From SPCO01 sp964579825 (GTDB lineage: Bacteria; Chloroflexota; Limnocylindria; Limnocylindrales; CSP1-4), in NCBI GenBank assembly GCA_964579825.1, contig CAZOHT010000005.1, positions 53,658 to 117,657 of the forward strand: a stretch of 64,000 nucleotides of DNA. Reading direction: 5' to 3'. Each line of letters starts with the position of its first letter. The first letter of the stretch is position 1. Shown piece by piece: positions 1-7,406 of this stretch. A program made the translations under genes and the position numbers. The notes below the pieces were generated by a model. That model did not search any database, was not told where the DNA came from, and was given only the letters and a program-made list of their open reading frames with translations.

Positions 1-432
1 CGTCGACGCCGCCCAGATCCCGAACGCTCGACCACGCTCAGGGCCCTCGAACGCATGCGTGATGAGCGCGATCGAGCCCGGGATCAGCAGCGCGCCGGCG
101 CCACCCTGCAAGAGGCGGAAGACGATCAGCCACTCGAGTGTCGGCGCCAGGCCGCACAGCGCCGATGTCGCGGCGAAGCCGATCAGCCCGAGGGTGTAGA
201 TCCGCCGCCGGCCGTAGTGGTCGGACAGGCCGCCCGACAGGATCAGCAGGGCGGCCAGGACGGCGAGGTAGCCGCTGACGACGTAGTTCTGGCCCTCCAG
301 GACGCTGACGACGCTCGCCGGCAGCTCCTGGCCGATGCTCTTGAGGGCGACGTTCACGATCGTGCCGTCGAGGAACACGGCGCCCGATCCGATGACCGTG
401 GCGACGAGGGTCCAGCGCTGGCGGGAAGTCAC
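1..432 (-). CDS. DHA2-type MFS drug efflux transporter, N-terminal part
   Basis: This is the first 144 codons of a 14-helix-type (EmrB/QacA) proton-driven exporter in the cytoplasmic membrane; the rest lies beyond the window start. Visible signs are the helix-1 motif LDGTIVNVAL (about residues 23-32), the MFS motif A version GGLSDHYGRRR in the loop after helix 2, and the helix-4 motif RLLQGGAGALLIPGS. I chose the GTG at 432 because the first membrane segment follows it directly. It has no clear Shine-Dalgarno, but a weak -10-like GACACT ends 6 nt before it, so the mRNA may be leaderless. It diverges from the S51-like peptidase gene at 492. Substrate cannot be told from this fragment. Confidence 0.85.
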   Translation of the reverse strand, partial: MTSRQRWTLVATVIGSGAVFLDGTIVNVALKSIGQELPASVVSVLEGQNYVVSGYLAVLAALLILSGGLSDHYGRRRIYTLGLIGFAATSALCGLAPTLEWLIVFRLLQGGAGALLIPGSIALITHAFEGPERGRAFGIWAAST

Positions 433-478
433 GCAGCCAGTGTCGCAGCGCCCGACGGGCCCTCGCAAGCTTCCCGGG

Positions 479-484
479 TAGACT
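479..484 (+). promoter_or_regulatory. -10 box TAGACT, probable leaderless promoter
   Basis: TAGACT ends 7 nt before the ATG of the S51-like peptidase gene, and no Shine-Dalgarno is present. Transcription would start at or next to the start codon. No convincing -35 is seen. It is one member of the TANNNT-N6/7-start set listed in the findings. Confidence 0.5.
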
Positions 485-491
485 CTCGCCC

Positions 492-1199
492 ATGCCCGGA
501 CCCGTGGCGCTCGTCGGCGCCGGAGAGTTCCTTCCCGCGATGGCCGAGTTCGACCGGCACCTGCTCGAGGCGACCGGCCTGGCGCGTCCGCGCGTGGTCA
601 TCCTGCCGACGGCCTCGTTCCCCGACGGCGAGGAGGTCTTCCAGCGCTGGGCGGCGATGGGCGTGGCCCACTTCGGGGCGCTCGGGGCGGAGGTCGAGCC
701 GGTCCTCGTCCGCGACCGGGACGGCGCCGAGGATGCGGCCGCCGCCCAGGCGGTCAGCGAGGCGGACCTCATCTACCTGTCGGGCGGGAAGCCGGCCTAC
801 CTGCTGGCGGCGCTGGACGGCACGGCGGTCGGCCGGGCGATCGCGGCGGCGCACGAACGTGGCGCGACGCTGGCCGGCTGCTCGGCTGGGGCGATGGCCC
901 TCGCCGGGAACGCGTTCGCGTTCCGGATCAAGGTCGTGCCATGGCTGCTGCGCTGGCGGTCCGGGCTCGGGTTCGTCCCGGGCGCGTCGGTCGTCCCGCA
1001 CTACGACGCGTGGCCGGAGCCGATGTCCGTGCTGATCGCGCTGCAGGCGCCACGTGGGTCGGTGGTCCTGGGGATCGATGAGGAGACGGCGGCGGTAGGC
1101 CGCGATGGCGCGTGGCAGGTGCACGGCCGGTCTCGCGTGACGGTCTGGCGGGGCCACCGTCGGGAACGCTATCGGGCGGGCGACACGTTCCGGATCTAG
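492..1199 (+). CDS. Peptidase S51 (dipeptidase E / cyanophycinase-like) family protein
   Basis: A 235-residue class-I glutamine-amidotransferase-like fold. The family's nucleophile elbow is visible as GCSAGAM with Ser131, preceded by the LSGGKPAYLL segment (about 96-105) that in S51 enzymes lies near the active site. S51 members hydrolyse Asp-Xaa dipeptides or the beta-Asp-Arg product of cyanophycin; which applies here cannot be decided, so I give no symbol. No signal peptide, so cytoplasmic. The gene is single, starts just after a -10-like box and diverges from the MFS gene. A glutamine-amidotransferase-like protein of unknown substrate is the alternative. Confidence 0.72.
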   Translation: MPGPVALVGAGEFLPAMAEFDRHLLEATGLARPRVVILPTASFPDGEEVFQRWAAMGVAHFGALGAEVEPVLVRDRDGAEDAAAAQAVSEADLIYLSGGKPAYLLAALDGTAVGRAIAAAHERGATLAGCSAGAMALAGNAFAFRIKVVPWLLRWRSGLGFVPGASVVPHYDAWPEPMSVLIALQAPRGSVVLGIDEETAAVGRDGAWQVHGRSRVTVWRGHRRERYRAGDTFRI

Positions 1200-1259
1200 G
1201 GGATCTCGATCCGCGCGTCCCTCCCGGCGCGCGGCTCGTGGTGCTTGATCTCGCGACGG

Positions 1260-1598
1260 TCAGTCCGGCTTGACCGTCCGGAAGCAGTCGGAGCAGTAGA
1301 CCGGGCGGTCCATGCGCGGCTTGAACGGGACCTGGGCCTGGTTGCCGCACTCGGAGCAGACGACCGCGAAGAACTCCCGGGTCGGGCGCTCGTCGCTCCG
1401 CTCGTAGCCGCGTGGACCACCGATCTCGCGGACGTCGTAGCCCGCGTCGCGGGTGGCGCGACGGCTGGCGCGGCAGCCGGTGCAGCGCTTCGGCTCGCTG
1501 GTGAAGCCCTTCAGGGCGTAGTACTCCTGATCGGCGGCGGAGTGGATGAAGTCCATCCCACAGTCGACGCACTGGATGGATCGATCGGCGTAGGTCAC
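1260..1598 (-). CDS. Double zinc-ribbon protein, CxxC-x17-CxxC type
   Basis: A 112-residue protein with two cysteine-pair modules. The N-terminal module has CVDCG and, after a long loop, CTGC. The C-terminal module has CSEC and CSDC separated by exactly 17 residues, matching the known CxxC-x17-CxxC zinc-ribbon family. The function of that family is not established; zinc binding and nucleic-acid or protein contact is inferred. I chose the GTG at 1598 over longer in-frame starts because AGAGGAG lies 5 nt upstream and the protein then begins right at the first ribbon. A longer start would add about 66 low-complexity residues. It converges with the S51-like peptidase gene; no strong terminator hairpin separates them. 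Confidence 0.75.
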   Translation of the reverse strand: MTYADRSIQCVDCGMDFIHSAADQEYYALKGFTSEPKRCTGCRASRRATRDAGYDVREIGGPRGYERSDERPTREFFAVVCSECGNQAQVPFKPRMDRPVYCSDCFRTVKPD

Positions 1599-1917
1599 GG
1601 GAGCTCCTCTGGGGCGCGCGTAGGCGGCTGGCGGAGCGTCGTCGGACGGGACAGCCGGCACATGGGGCGACGTGGTCGCGCCGAAGCCGGCGGAATCGTG
1701 TGCGCCCCAGGTGCCGACAGCGATCTGTCGTTGGGACGCACCGGTTCTTAGTGCCGGGAGGATACAACGACTTCTGAAATTCGGCTGAGATGGCACCGGG
1801 ACGGTCTCGCCGCGACACCGTACCTGTCACAATGACCCCCGAACATCCGGGGCGGCGAGCGAGGAGTCATGGGGGCGCCTCGCTCGCACGAACGCCCCGG
1901 TCGCGTCGTCCGGCACC
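1599..1917. other. Intergenic region between divergent zinc-ribbon and yhaO-like genes
   Basis: This 319-bp stretch has no supportable gene. On the minus strand a -10-like TATCCT (1759-1764) could serve the zinc-ribbon gene, leaving a leader of about 150 nt. On the plus strand a CACAAT box (1828-1833) lies inside the dyad GTCA-caa-TGAC. A small hairpin (CCCCG, 6-nt loop, CGGGG; 1837-1852) follows in what would be the leader of the nuclease operon. An operator role for the dyad is a guess. Confidence 0.3.
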
Positions 1918-3132
1918 ATGACCGACCAGGAGGCGAGCCCCGACCGGATGCTACGGATCATCCATACCGCCGACGTCCACCTGGGCGCGCGCCACGACGA
2001 TCTCGGCGAGCAGGCTGCCGCCCAACGCGAACGCCAGTTCGCGGCGTTCGCCCGTTCCGTCGACCTGGCGATCACCGAGAAGGTGGACCTGTACCTGATC
2101 GCCGGGGACCTGTTCGACTCCAACGTCCAACCGCGGCGGTCCGTCGAGCGCGTCGCGGCCGAACTGACCCGTCTGGTCGAGGCGCGCATCCGGACCGTCC
2201 TCATCCCGGGCACGCACGACGTCTACGACCGCGCGTCCATCTACCGTGCCTACGACCTCAAGGCCATGTCCGGTAGCACGCCGGACGACGACTTCGTGAC
2301 GCTCCTGCGCCCGGACCTGCCGTGGGTCCACCTGGCCTCCTGCGACGCCGTCGTCCACGGCCCGGTCTTCGCGACGAAGCGGGCACCGCACAGCCCGCTC
2401 CAGGGACTCACCGCCGACGTCGAGGGGATCGCGGCGACCTGGCGGATCGGCCTCGTCCACGGGTCCATCGCCATCCCCGGCAAGACCGAGCGGGACGAGG
2501 TCGTCATCACGACCGACGAGATCGCCGCGACCGGGCTGGACTACCTCGCCCTCGGTCACTGGCATTCCGCCCAGTCCGGCAAGGCGGGCTCGGTCACGTA
2601 CGCCTACGCCGGCGCCCCCGAGGCGGTCGCGCTGGACCAGGATCGGGCCGGCAAGGTCCTGCTCGTCGAACTCGACGCCAGTCCGACCAAGCGCAGCGTG
2701 ACGGTCGACGAACGAGCGGTCGGCGCGACCCGGTTCGAGAAGCTCGAGCTGGACGCGAGCGCCGTCGTCAGCCAGCCCGCCCTCATCGCGACCCTGTCGG
2801 CCAAGGCGGACCCGGACCTCGTCCTCGACGTCCGGCTGGTCGGCGTCCGGCCGGATGAGCTGGACCTCGACACGGACGAGGTGGAGGTGGCGCTCGCGCG
2901 CTCGTTCCTCAAGACACGGGTCCGCGACGTCTCCCTCCCCGCCCTGACCGAGGGCACCTTGCCGTCGCCGGACACGGTCGCCGGTGCGTTCATCCGCGAC
3001 CTGGAGGCCCGGATCGCGGAGCTGGAAGCGACCGCCGCCGGGTCCGCGGACCGGGCAGCCGAGGCGGCCGAACTGCGCGACGCCCTCCGCCTGGGCCGTC
3101 TGCTCCTGGCCGGCCACGAGGTCTCGCTATGA
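1918..3132 (+). CDS. DNA repair metallophosphoesterase, SbcD/Mre11-like (YhaO type)
   Basis: A 404-residue two-metal nuclease subunit. All calcineurin-type motifs are visible: HTADVHLG (about 16-23), AGDLFDS (62-68), IPGTHD (96-101), the later HGS, and LALGHWHS (208-215). The protein then has a capping region and ends in a helical, Ala/Glu-rich tail that could contact its ATPase partner. Length fits the SbcD/YhaO family. The ATG at 1948 (MLRIIHTADVHLG) is an equally good start; the ten extra residues from 1918 are not family-like. The stop overlaps the next gene by 4 nt (ATGA), so the pair is translationally coupled and probably forms a nuclease-ATPase complex acting on DNA ends. Confidence 0.85.
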   Translation: MTDQEASPDRMLRIIHTADVHLGARHDDLGEQAAAQRERQFAAFARSVDLAITEKVDLYLIAGDLFDSNVQPRRSVERVAAELTRLVEARIRTVLIPGTHDVYDRASIYRAYDLKAMSGSTPDDDFVTLLRPDLPWVHLASCDAVVHGPVFATKRAPHSPLQGLTADVEGIAATWRIGLVHGSIAIPGKTERDEVVITTDEIAATGLDYLALGHWHSAQSGKAGSVTYAYAGAPEAVALDQDRAGKVLLVELDASPTKRSVTVDERAVGATRFEKLELDASAVVSQPALIATLSAKADPDLVLDVRLVGVRPDELDLDTDEVEVALARSFLKTRVRDVSLPALTEGTLPSPDTVAGAFIRDLEARIAELEATAAGSADRAAEAAELRDALRLGRLLLAGHEVSL

Positions 3133-5306
3133 GGATCCGTCGTCTGCGGGTCCAGAACCTGCGCCGGTACCGGGAGCTCGACATCGATCTCGCGCCCGGG
3201 CTGACCATCGTCCGCGGACCCAACGAGGCCGGCAAGTCCACCATCCAGCGGGCCATCGAACTGGCCATCACGCGACGCGTCACCAGCGCCGCGGGCGACC
3301 TCGAGTCACTCCGCCCCTGGGATGCGGCCGAGGGCGCCCAGACGGTCGTGGCCATCGAGTTCGACCAGGATGAAGAGACCGGCATCCGCTCCGGGACGCT
3401 GGAGAAGACGTTCGCCGGATCCAAGGGCGCGGTGGATCTCCAGTACGACGGCCAGTCGGTCGCGGACCCGGCCCTGGCCGACCAGATCCTGGCCGAGCTG
3501 ACCGGCATCCCCACCGAAGGGTTCTTCCGCTCGACCGGCTCCGTTCGGCACATGGAGGTGGCCGGCCTGGCCCGTGACGAGAGCGCCCTGCGCGATCGGC
3601 TGCAGGCGTCGATCAGCGGCGCCGATCGCGGGACCAGCCACGCGCGCAAGAAGCTGGACAAGGCCCTCCACGATCTCACCACCCGCGGTGACAAGAACCC
3701 GGGCCGCCTCAAGATCGCCGAGCAGGCCCTCGCCCAGGCGGGCGCCGCGGTCGAGCAGGGCGAGCTCGCCCTGGCCCAGCTGGAGCGTGACCGCGACAGC
3801 CTGTCATCGGCGCGCGACCGGCGAGCGGAAGCGGAAGGCTCGCTCGCGGAGCGTCGGGCCATGCTCGAGAAGGCTCGCCAGGCCGAGCGGCTCGCCGCCG
3901 AACGGGATGCCGCCAGGGAACGGTACGACCGGTTCCGGCAGGCGGTCGAGGTGAGCGACGAACTGGCCAAGCTCGCGACGACGCACCCATCGCCCAACCC
4001 ACTACCGGTCCTGCGCCAGGTGGTCGATCGACTGCGGGTCAGCGATACCCGGACGCGTGAGCTGCGGGCGATGCTGTCCGGCGAGGTGGACGTCCAGTTC
4101 GAGGTGGCGCCGGAGGCGGCCTGGCAGCCGCTCAGGACGTGGTCCATCCCGCTGGTCATCCTCGGCGTCGTCATCTCGGCGCTCGCCTTCGCCGGCACGA
4201 CCCTCGACATCGTCGACCTCGGACCGATCCCGCTGATCATCGGCCTGGTGGTCGCCGGTGTCGGTCTCGTCCTGGCGGTCATCGCCTTCGTCATGCGGCG
4301 TGGCTCCAAGATGGAGACCCAGCTTCGTGACGTCGAGATCGACCGTCGCCTGCGAGGACGGTCCGACCTCGAGGAGGAGCTGCTCATGCTCGAGGCCGAC
4401 ACCGCGAAGCAGCTCGGATCCCTGTCCCTCCCGGACCTGCCGGCGGCCGAGACGCTGCTGGCCGCCGAAGAGGCGCACGTGGCCTCGATCGACCGGCTCA
4501 CGGCCCAGCTCGACGGCCTCGTCGGCAAGCAGCCACCCGACGCCCTGCCGGCATCGCGCGACGCCGCCGCCCTCGAGATCGAACAGAAGACGGCCGCGCT
4601 CGAGGCGCTCGGGCCGATCGCCAAGGAGCCCCGGGCGCGCGAACGCCTCGAGGTCGAGGTGAAGGGTCAGGAGACCGCCCTCGAATCGGCTCGCGATGAC
4701 GAGGCGAACGCCCGCGCCCGGGTGGAGGCCAACCCGGTCGATGCCGAGCAGGTCGCCGCACAGGCCGAGCGGCTCGCCGCGTGGCGGGAGCAGATGGCCG
4801 CCCTCGAGCGCCGCCAGCGGGTCTACGCGGCGACGCTGGCCGCGATCGACGACGCCGAGCGGGCGACGATGAAGACGGTCACGCGCTACCTCGAGAAGCA
4901 CATGGTCGGCGACCTCTCCACGGTCACGGACGGGCGCTATCGTCGCGTCCGGGTGGACGATCGGACGCTCGATATCGAGGTGATGGCGCCTGAGAAGGGC
5001 GACTGGGTCAAGGTCAGCTCGCTGAGCCAGGGCACGCTCGACCTGGTGTACCTGACCGCGCGTCTCGGCCTGGTGCGACTCGTCACGGGCGATCGTCGTC
5101 CGCCGTTGCTCATGGACGATCCGTTCGTGAGCCTCGATGACGAGCGAGCGAAGCGAGCCCTCGACCTCCTCAAGTCCATCGCCACGGACTTCCAGGTCAT
5201 CTACATGACCACGTCCGATCGATATGACAGCGCGGCCGACGCCGTCGTCGAACTGCCGGGACCGACGGCCCGGGACGAGGGCGCGGCGACAGGGCCCACC
5301 CCCTGA
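3129..5306 (+). CDS. YhaN-like AAA/SMC-type ATPase, partner of the nuclease
   Basis: A 725-residue SbcC/Rad50-related ATPase. It has Walker A GPNEAGKST (30-38), a long Ala/Glu/Arg-rich coiled-coil region, an ABC-like signature LSQGTLDL near 632, and Walker B LLMDDPFVSLDDE near 660. Unlike classical SbcC it is short, lacks an obvious zinc hook, and carries two hydrophobic segments in the middle (about 337-360 and 366-390), as in Bacillus YhaN. The coiled-coil tip may therefore sit at the membrane. It overlaps the nuclease gene at ATGA. Its own stop TGA overlaps the probable CTG start of the next gene. End processing during double-strand break repair is the family role and is inferred here. Confidence 0.8.
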   Translation: MRIRRLRVQNLRRYRELDIDLAPGLTIVRGPNEAGKSTIQRAIELAITRRVTSAAGDLESLRPWDAAEGAQTVVAIEFDQDEETGIRSGTLEKTFAGSKGAVDLQYDGQSVADPALADQILAELTGIPTEGFFRSTGSVRHMEVAGLARDESALRDRLQASISGADRGTSHARKKLDKALHDLTTRGDKNPGRLKIAEQALAQAGAAVEQGELALAQLERDRDSLSSARDRRAEAEGSLAERRAMLEKARQAERLAAERDAARERYDRFRQAVEVSDELAKLATTHPSPNPLPVLRQVVDRLRVSDTRTRELRAMLSGEVDVQFEVAPEAAWQPLRTWSIPLVILGVVISALAFAGTTLDIVDLGPIPLIIGLVVAGVGLVLAVIAFVMRRGSKMETQLRDVEIDRRLRGRSDLEEELLMLEADTAKQLGSLSLPDLPAAETLLAAEEAHVASIDRLTAQLDGLVGKQPPDALPASRDAAALEIEQKTAALEALGPIAKEPRARERLEVEVKGQETALESARDDEANARARVEANPVDAEQVAAQAERLAAWREQMAALERRQRVYAATLAAIDDAERATMKTVTRYLEKHMVGDLSTVTDGRYRRVRVDDRTLDIEVMAPEKGDWVKVSSLSQGTLDLVYLTARLGLVRLVTGDRRPPLLMDDPFVSLDDERAKRALDLLKSIATDFQVIYMTTSDRYDSAADAVVELPGPTARDEGAATGPTP

Positions 5307-6166
5307 TCGACCTCCTCTCAGGCGGCGCGGGAGCGATCGCGTTCGGCCTGATCTCGGCGGCCTCGTGGGGTGCGGGCGACTTCGGCGGGGGCCTCGCCAG
5401 TCGGCGCGCCCCGGTGTTCGGCGTCGTGTTCATCTCGCAGCTTGTCGGGATGGCGATCGCCTTCGGGCTGGCGCTCCTCCGCGGCGAGACGCAGCCGTCG
5501 GGCGTCGACCTGGGCTGGAGCGTCGGCGCCGGGATCGCCGGCGGCATCGGGATCGCCAGCCTGTATCGGGCGTTGTCGGTCGGTCGGATGGCGGTCGTCG
5601 CCCCCGTCACGGCCGTCCTCGCCGCGTGCATCCCGGTCGTCGTCGGGTTCACGCTGGACGGGCTGCCGCCCCCCATCGTCCTCGCCGGCATGGCGATCGC
5701 GATCGTCGCGGTGGTGCTCGTGTCGCGGGTGGAGGACGTGGATGCCGGCCGTTCGCCGGGTCTCGGGCTGGCGCTCCTCGCCGGCGTGGGCTTCGGCCTG
5801 TTCGGCGTGTGCATCGGCCAGTTGAGCGACGGGCACGTCTTCGGCCCACTCGCGCTGGTCCGCCTCACCGAAGCGGTCATGATCGGCGGCCTGATCGTCG
5901 TGACGAGGTCGGCCTGGCGGCCCCCGCGCGACCTCATCCTGGCGATCCTGGCGGTCGGCGTCCTCGACATGGCGGGTAACGGGGCGTACATCCTGTCCGC
6001 CCAGGCCGGGTCGCTGGCCATCGCGTCCGTCCTGTCGTCGTTGTATCCGGTCACGACGGTCATCCTGGCGACGGTCGTCCTGCGCGAACGGGTCACCCGG
6101 GTCCACGCGCTCGGCATCGGCATGGCCGTCGCCGCGGTGACGCTGATCGCCGTCGGCTCCGCGTAG
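5303..6166 (+). CDS. EamA/DMT-family transporter with probable CTG start
   Basis: About 287 residues with ten hydrophobic helices in two EamA halves; the second half contains NGAYILSAQAGSLAIASVL and SSLYPVTTVILA typical of DMT carriers. The first canonical start, GTG 5414, would cut off the conserved first helix (IAFGLISAASWGAGDFGGG). The reading frame is open upstream to a stop at 5225, but between 5228 and 5414 it holds no ATG, GTG or TTG. CTG 5303, overlapping the upstream TGA as CTGA, is the natural coupled start. ATC 5306 or a sequencing error are alternatives. Its stop codon TAG forms part of the -10 box of the next gene. Substrate unknown. Confidence 0.75.
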   Translation: MIDLLSGGAGAIAFGLISAASWGAGDFGGGLASRRAPVFGVVFISQLVGMAIAFGLALLRGETQPSGVDLGWSVGAGIAGGIGIASLYRALSVGRMAVVAPVTAVLAACIPVVVGFTLDGLPPPIVLAGMAIAIVAVVLVSRVEDVDAGRSPGLGLALLAGVGFGLFGVCIGQLSDGHVFGPLALVRLTEAVMIGGLIVVTRSAWRPPRDLILAILAVGVLDMAGNGAYILSAQAGSLAIASVLSSLYPVTTVILATVVLRERVTRVHALGIGMAVAAVTLIAVGSA

Positions 6167-6169
6167 ACT
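6164..6169 (+). promoter_or_regulatory. -10 box TAGACT, probable leaderless promoter
   Basis: TAGACT ends 6 nt before the ATG of the YciI-like gene and includes the TAG stop codon of the EamA gene. The same hexamer precedes the S51-like gene. No -35 with good spacing is visible. Confidence 0.5.
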
Positions 6170-6175
6170 GCCGAC

Positions 6176-6484
6176 ATGGCCGACCCACCCGACCTCCCGC
6201 CGATCGCGATGGAAACGGTCTGGCTGATCGAAGCGACGTACGCGCCGGATGCCGCCGAAACGCGGGTCCCGTTCCGAGCCGAGCACCTCGCCCGGGTGGC
6301 GGCGCTCAAGGCGAGCGGGGTCATCGTGGAGATCGGCGCGTTCCTGGACGTGTCGGGCGCCATCGCCATGGTCCGCGCGGACAGCGAAGCGGCCGCCCTC
6401 GACCTCATGCGGGCCGACGTCTACGTGACCAACGGGATCTGGGTGGAGCTGCGCGCGCGGCCGTTCGGCCGGGTCGTCGGCTAG
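6176..6484 (+). CDS. YciI-related small protein
   Basis: A 102-residue protein resembling the YciI fold (dimeric ferredoxin-like alpha/beta barrel): an N-terminal strand METVWLIEATY, a helix with the RAEHLARVAALKASGVIVEIG segment, a middle strand with SGAIAMVRADS, and the terminal ARPFGRV that is common in the family. YciI proteins have few defined activities, some being accessory to dioxygenases or dehalogenases. No function can be assigned. The gene starts 9 nt after the transporter stop and seems to have its own leaderless promoter. It converges with the P-loop kinase gene. Confidence 0.6.
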   Translation: MADPPDLPPIAMETVWLIEATYAPDAAETRVPFRAEHLARVAALKASGVIVEIGAFLDVSGAIAMVRADSEAAALDLMRADVYVTNGIWVELRARPFGRVVG

Positions 6485-6807
6485 GCGCTGCGACCCGTCC
6501 GTCGCCACGGACCGGTCGTCGCCCGCGGACCGGTCCGATCCCGGACCCGACCCTCGCGCCTGGCCCGGTCCGACCCCCCGTACCAAGCGCCGTATCGATG
6601 CCATCGTTATCACGCAGGCATGGATGCCCGTTCAGGGGTCAGGCGACGGTCGGGCATGTCGCCCCCACGCTCAGACTCGCGATCGAGCGGCGGCCCACAG
6701 CATGCTGCGGGCGATCCAGCCGCCCAGGTATCGATGGCGTCGATACTCTACCGGACAGGTCGTCGGCTAGCGGCCAGGCGGTCGGATCGGGCCCGGGGGC
6801 CTGCCCT
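6485..6807. other. Intergenic region between convergent genes
   Basis: These 323 bp hold no gene I can support. The first half repeats the words CGGACCGGTC and CCGGTCCGA several times, which could fold into overlapping GC hairpins acting as a terminator for the YciI-like gene. At 6728-6746 there is a perfect 7-bp inverted repeat, GTATCGA and TCGATAC, with a 5-nt loop. It lies downstream of both genes, so its role is unclear. Confidence 0.3.
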
Positions 6808-7335
6808 TCAGGTCGGCGGATGCCGCCTGATCCGGAGCGCGTCCACCTCGGCCGGGTCGTGCAGGACGTGGATCCCGGCGAAGCCCTCGGCTTCGAGCGT
6901 GCCGTCATCCACGACGCGCCGGATCCCGTCCAGGTGTCGCCGAACGACCGCCTCGGGGACGATCCGGTCGTGCCTGGCCGCATTCCGCGCCAGCACGATG
7001 GCCGGGGCGAGGTCCAGCACGATCGCCACCGCTGGCAGACCGGCCGCCTCGGCCCGGACCAGCAGGGCTCGGCGGGCCTCGCGCGTGACGTTCGTGGCAT
7101 CGACGACCGCCAGGCGCCCCGCCCGAAGGCGCCGGTCCAGCGCGGCGTACAGCGCGGCGAAGGCGGCCTTGCTGACGGACTGGTCGGCGGCATCGCCCGA
7201 GATCGCGGCGCGAAGGGCATCGGACGACAGGATCTCGTCCGGCGCGAATCGCCGGCTGGCGAAGGTGGACTTGCCCGAGCCGGCCGCACCGATGAGGAGG
7301 ACCAGCGACGGATCCGGGAGGATGAGCTCGGACAT
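6808..7335 (-). CDS. P-loop kinase of the polynucleotide-kinase-like AAA_33 type
   Basis: A 175-residue single-domain NTPase with Walker A GAAGSGKST (16-24), the following segment LSSDALRAAISGD that in this group carries the catalytic Asp, the VDATNVTREARRALL motif (about 98-112) typical of polynucleotide-kinase-like P-loop proteins, and RHDRIVPEAVVRRH that supplies lid arginines. The family phosphorylates RNA/DNA 5' ends or small molecules; the substrate here is unknown. A weak -10-like CATCAT ends 6 nt before the ATG. It is divergent from the photolyase gene, with only about 70 bp between the starts, so a shared DNA-repair context is possible but unproven. Confidence 0.72.
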   Translation of the reverse strand: MSELILPDPSLVLLIGAAGSGKSTFASRRFAPDEILSSDALRAAISGDAADQSVSKAAFAALYAALDRRLRAGRLAVVDATNVTREARRALLVRAEAAGLPAVAIVLDLAPAIVLARNAARHDRIVPEAVVRRHLDGIRRVVDDGTLEAEGFAGIHVLHDPAEVDALRIRRHPPT

Positions 7336-7406
7336 CGCCCGATGATGCGCCGGTCAGGGCTCCGGCGCGACCCGTCCGCCAGCCGGCCTGCTGCGAAGAG
7401 AGGTCG

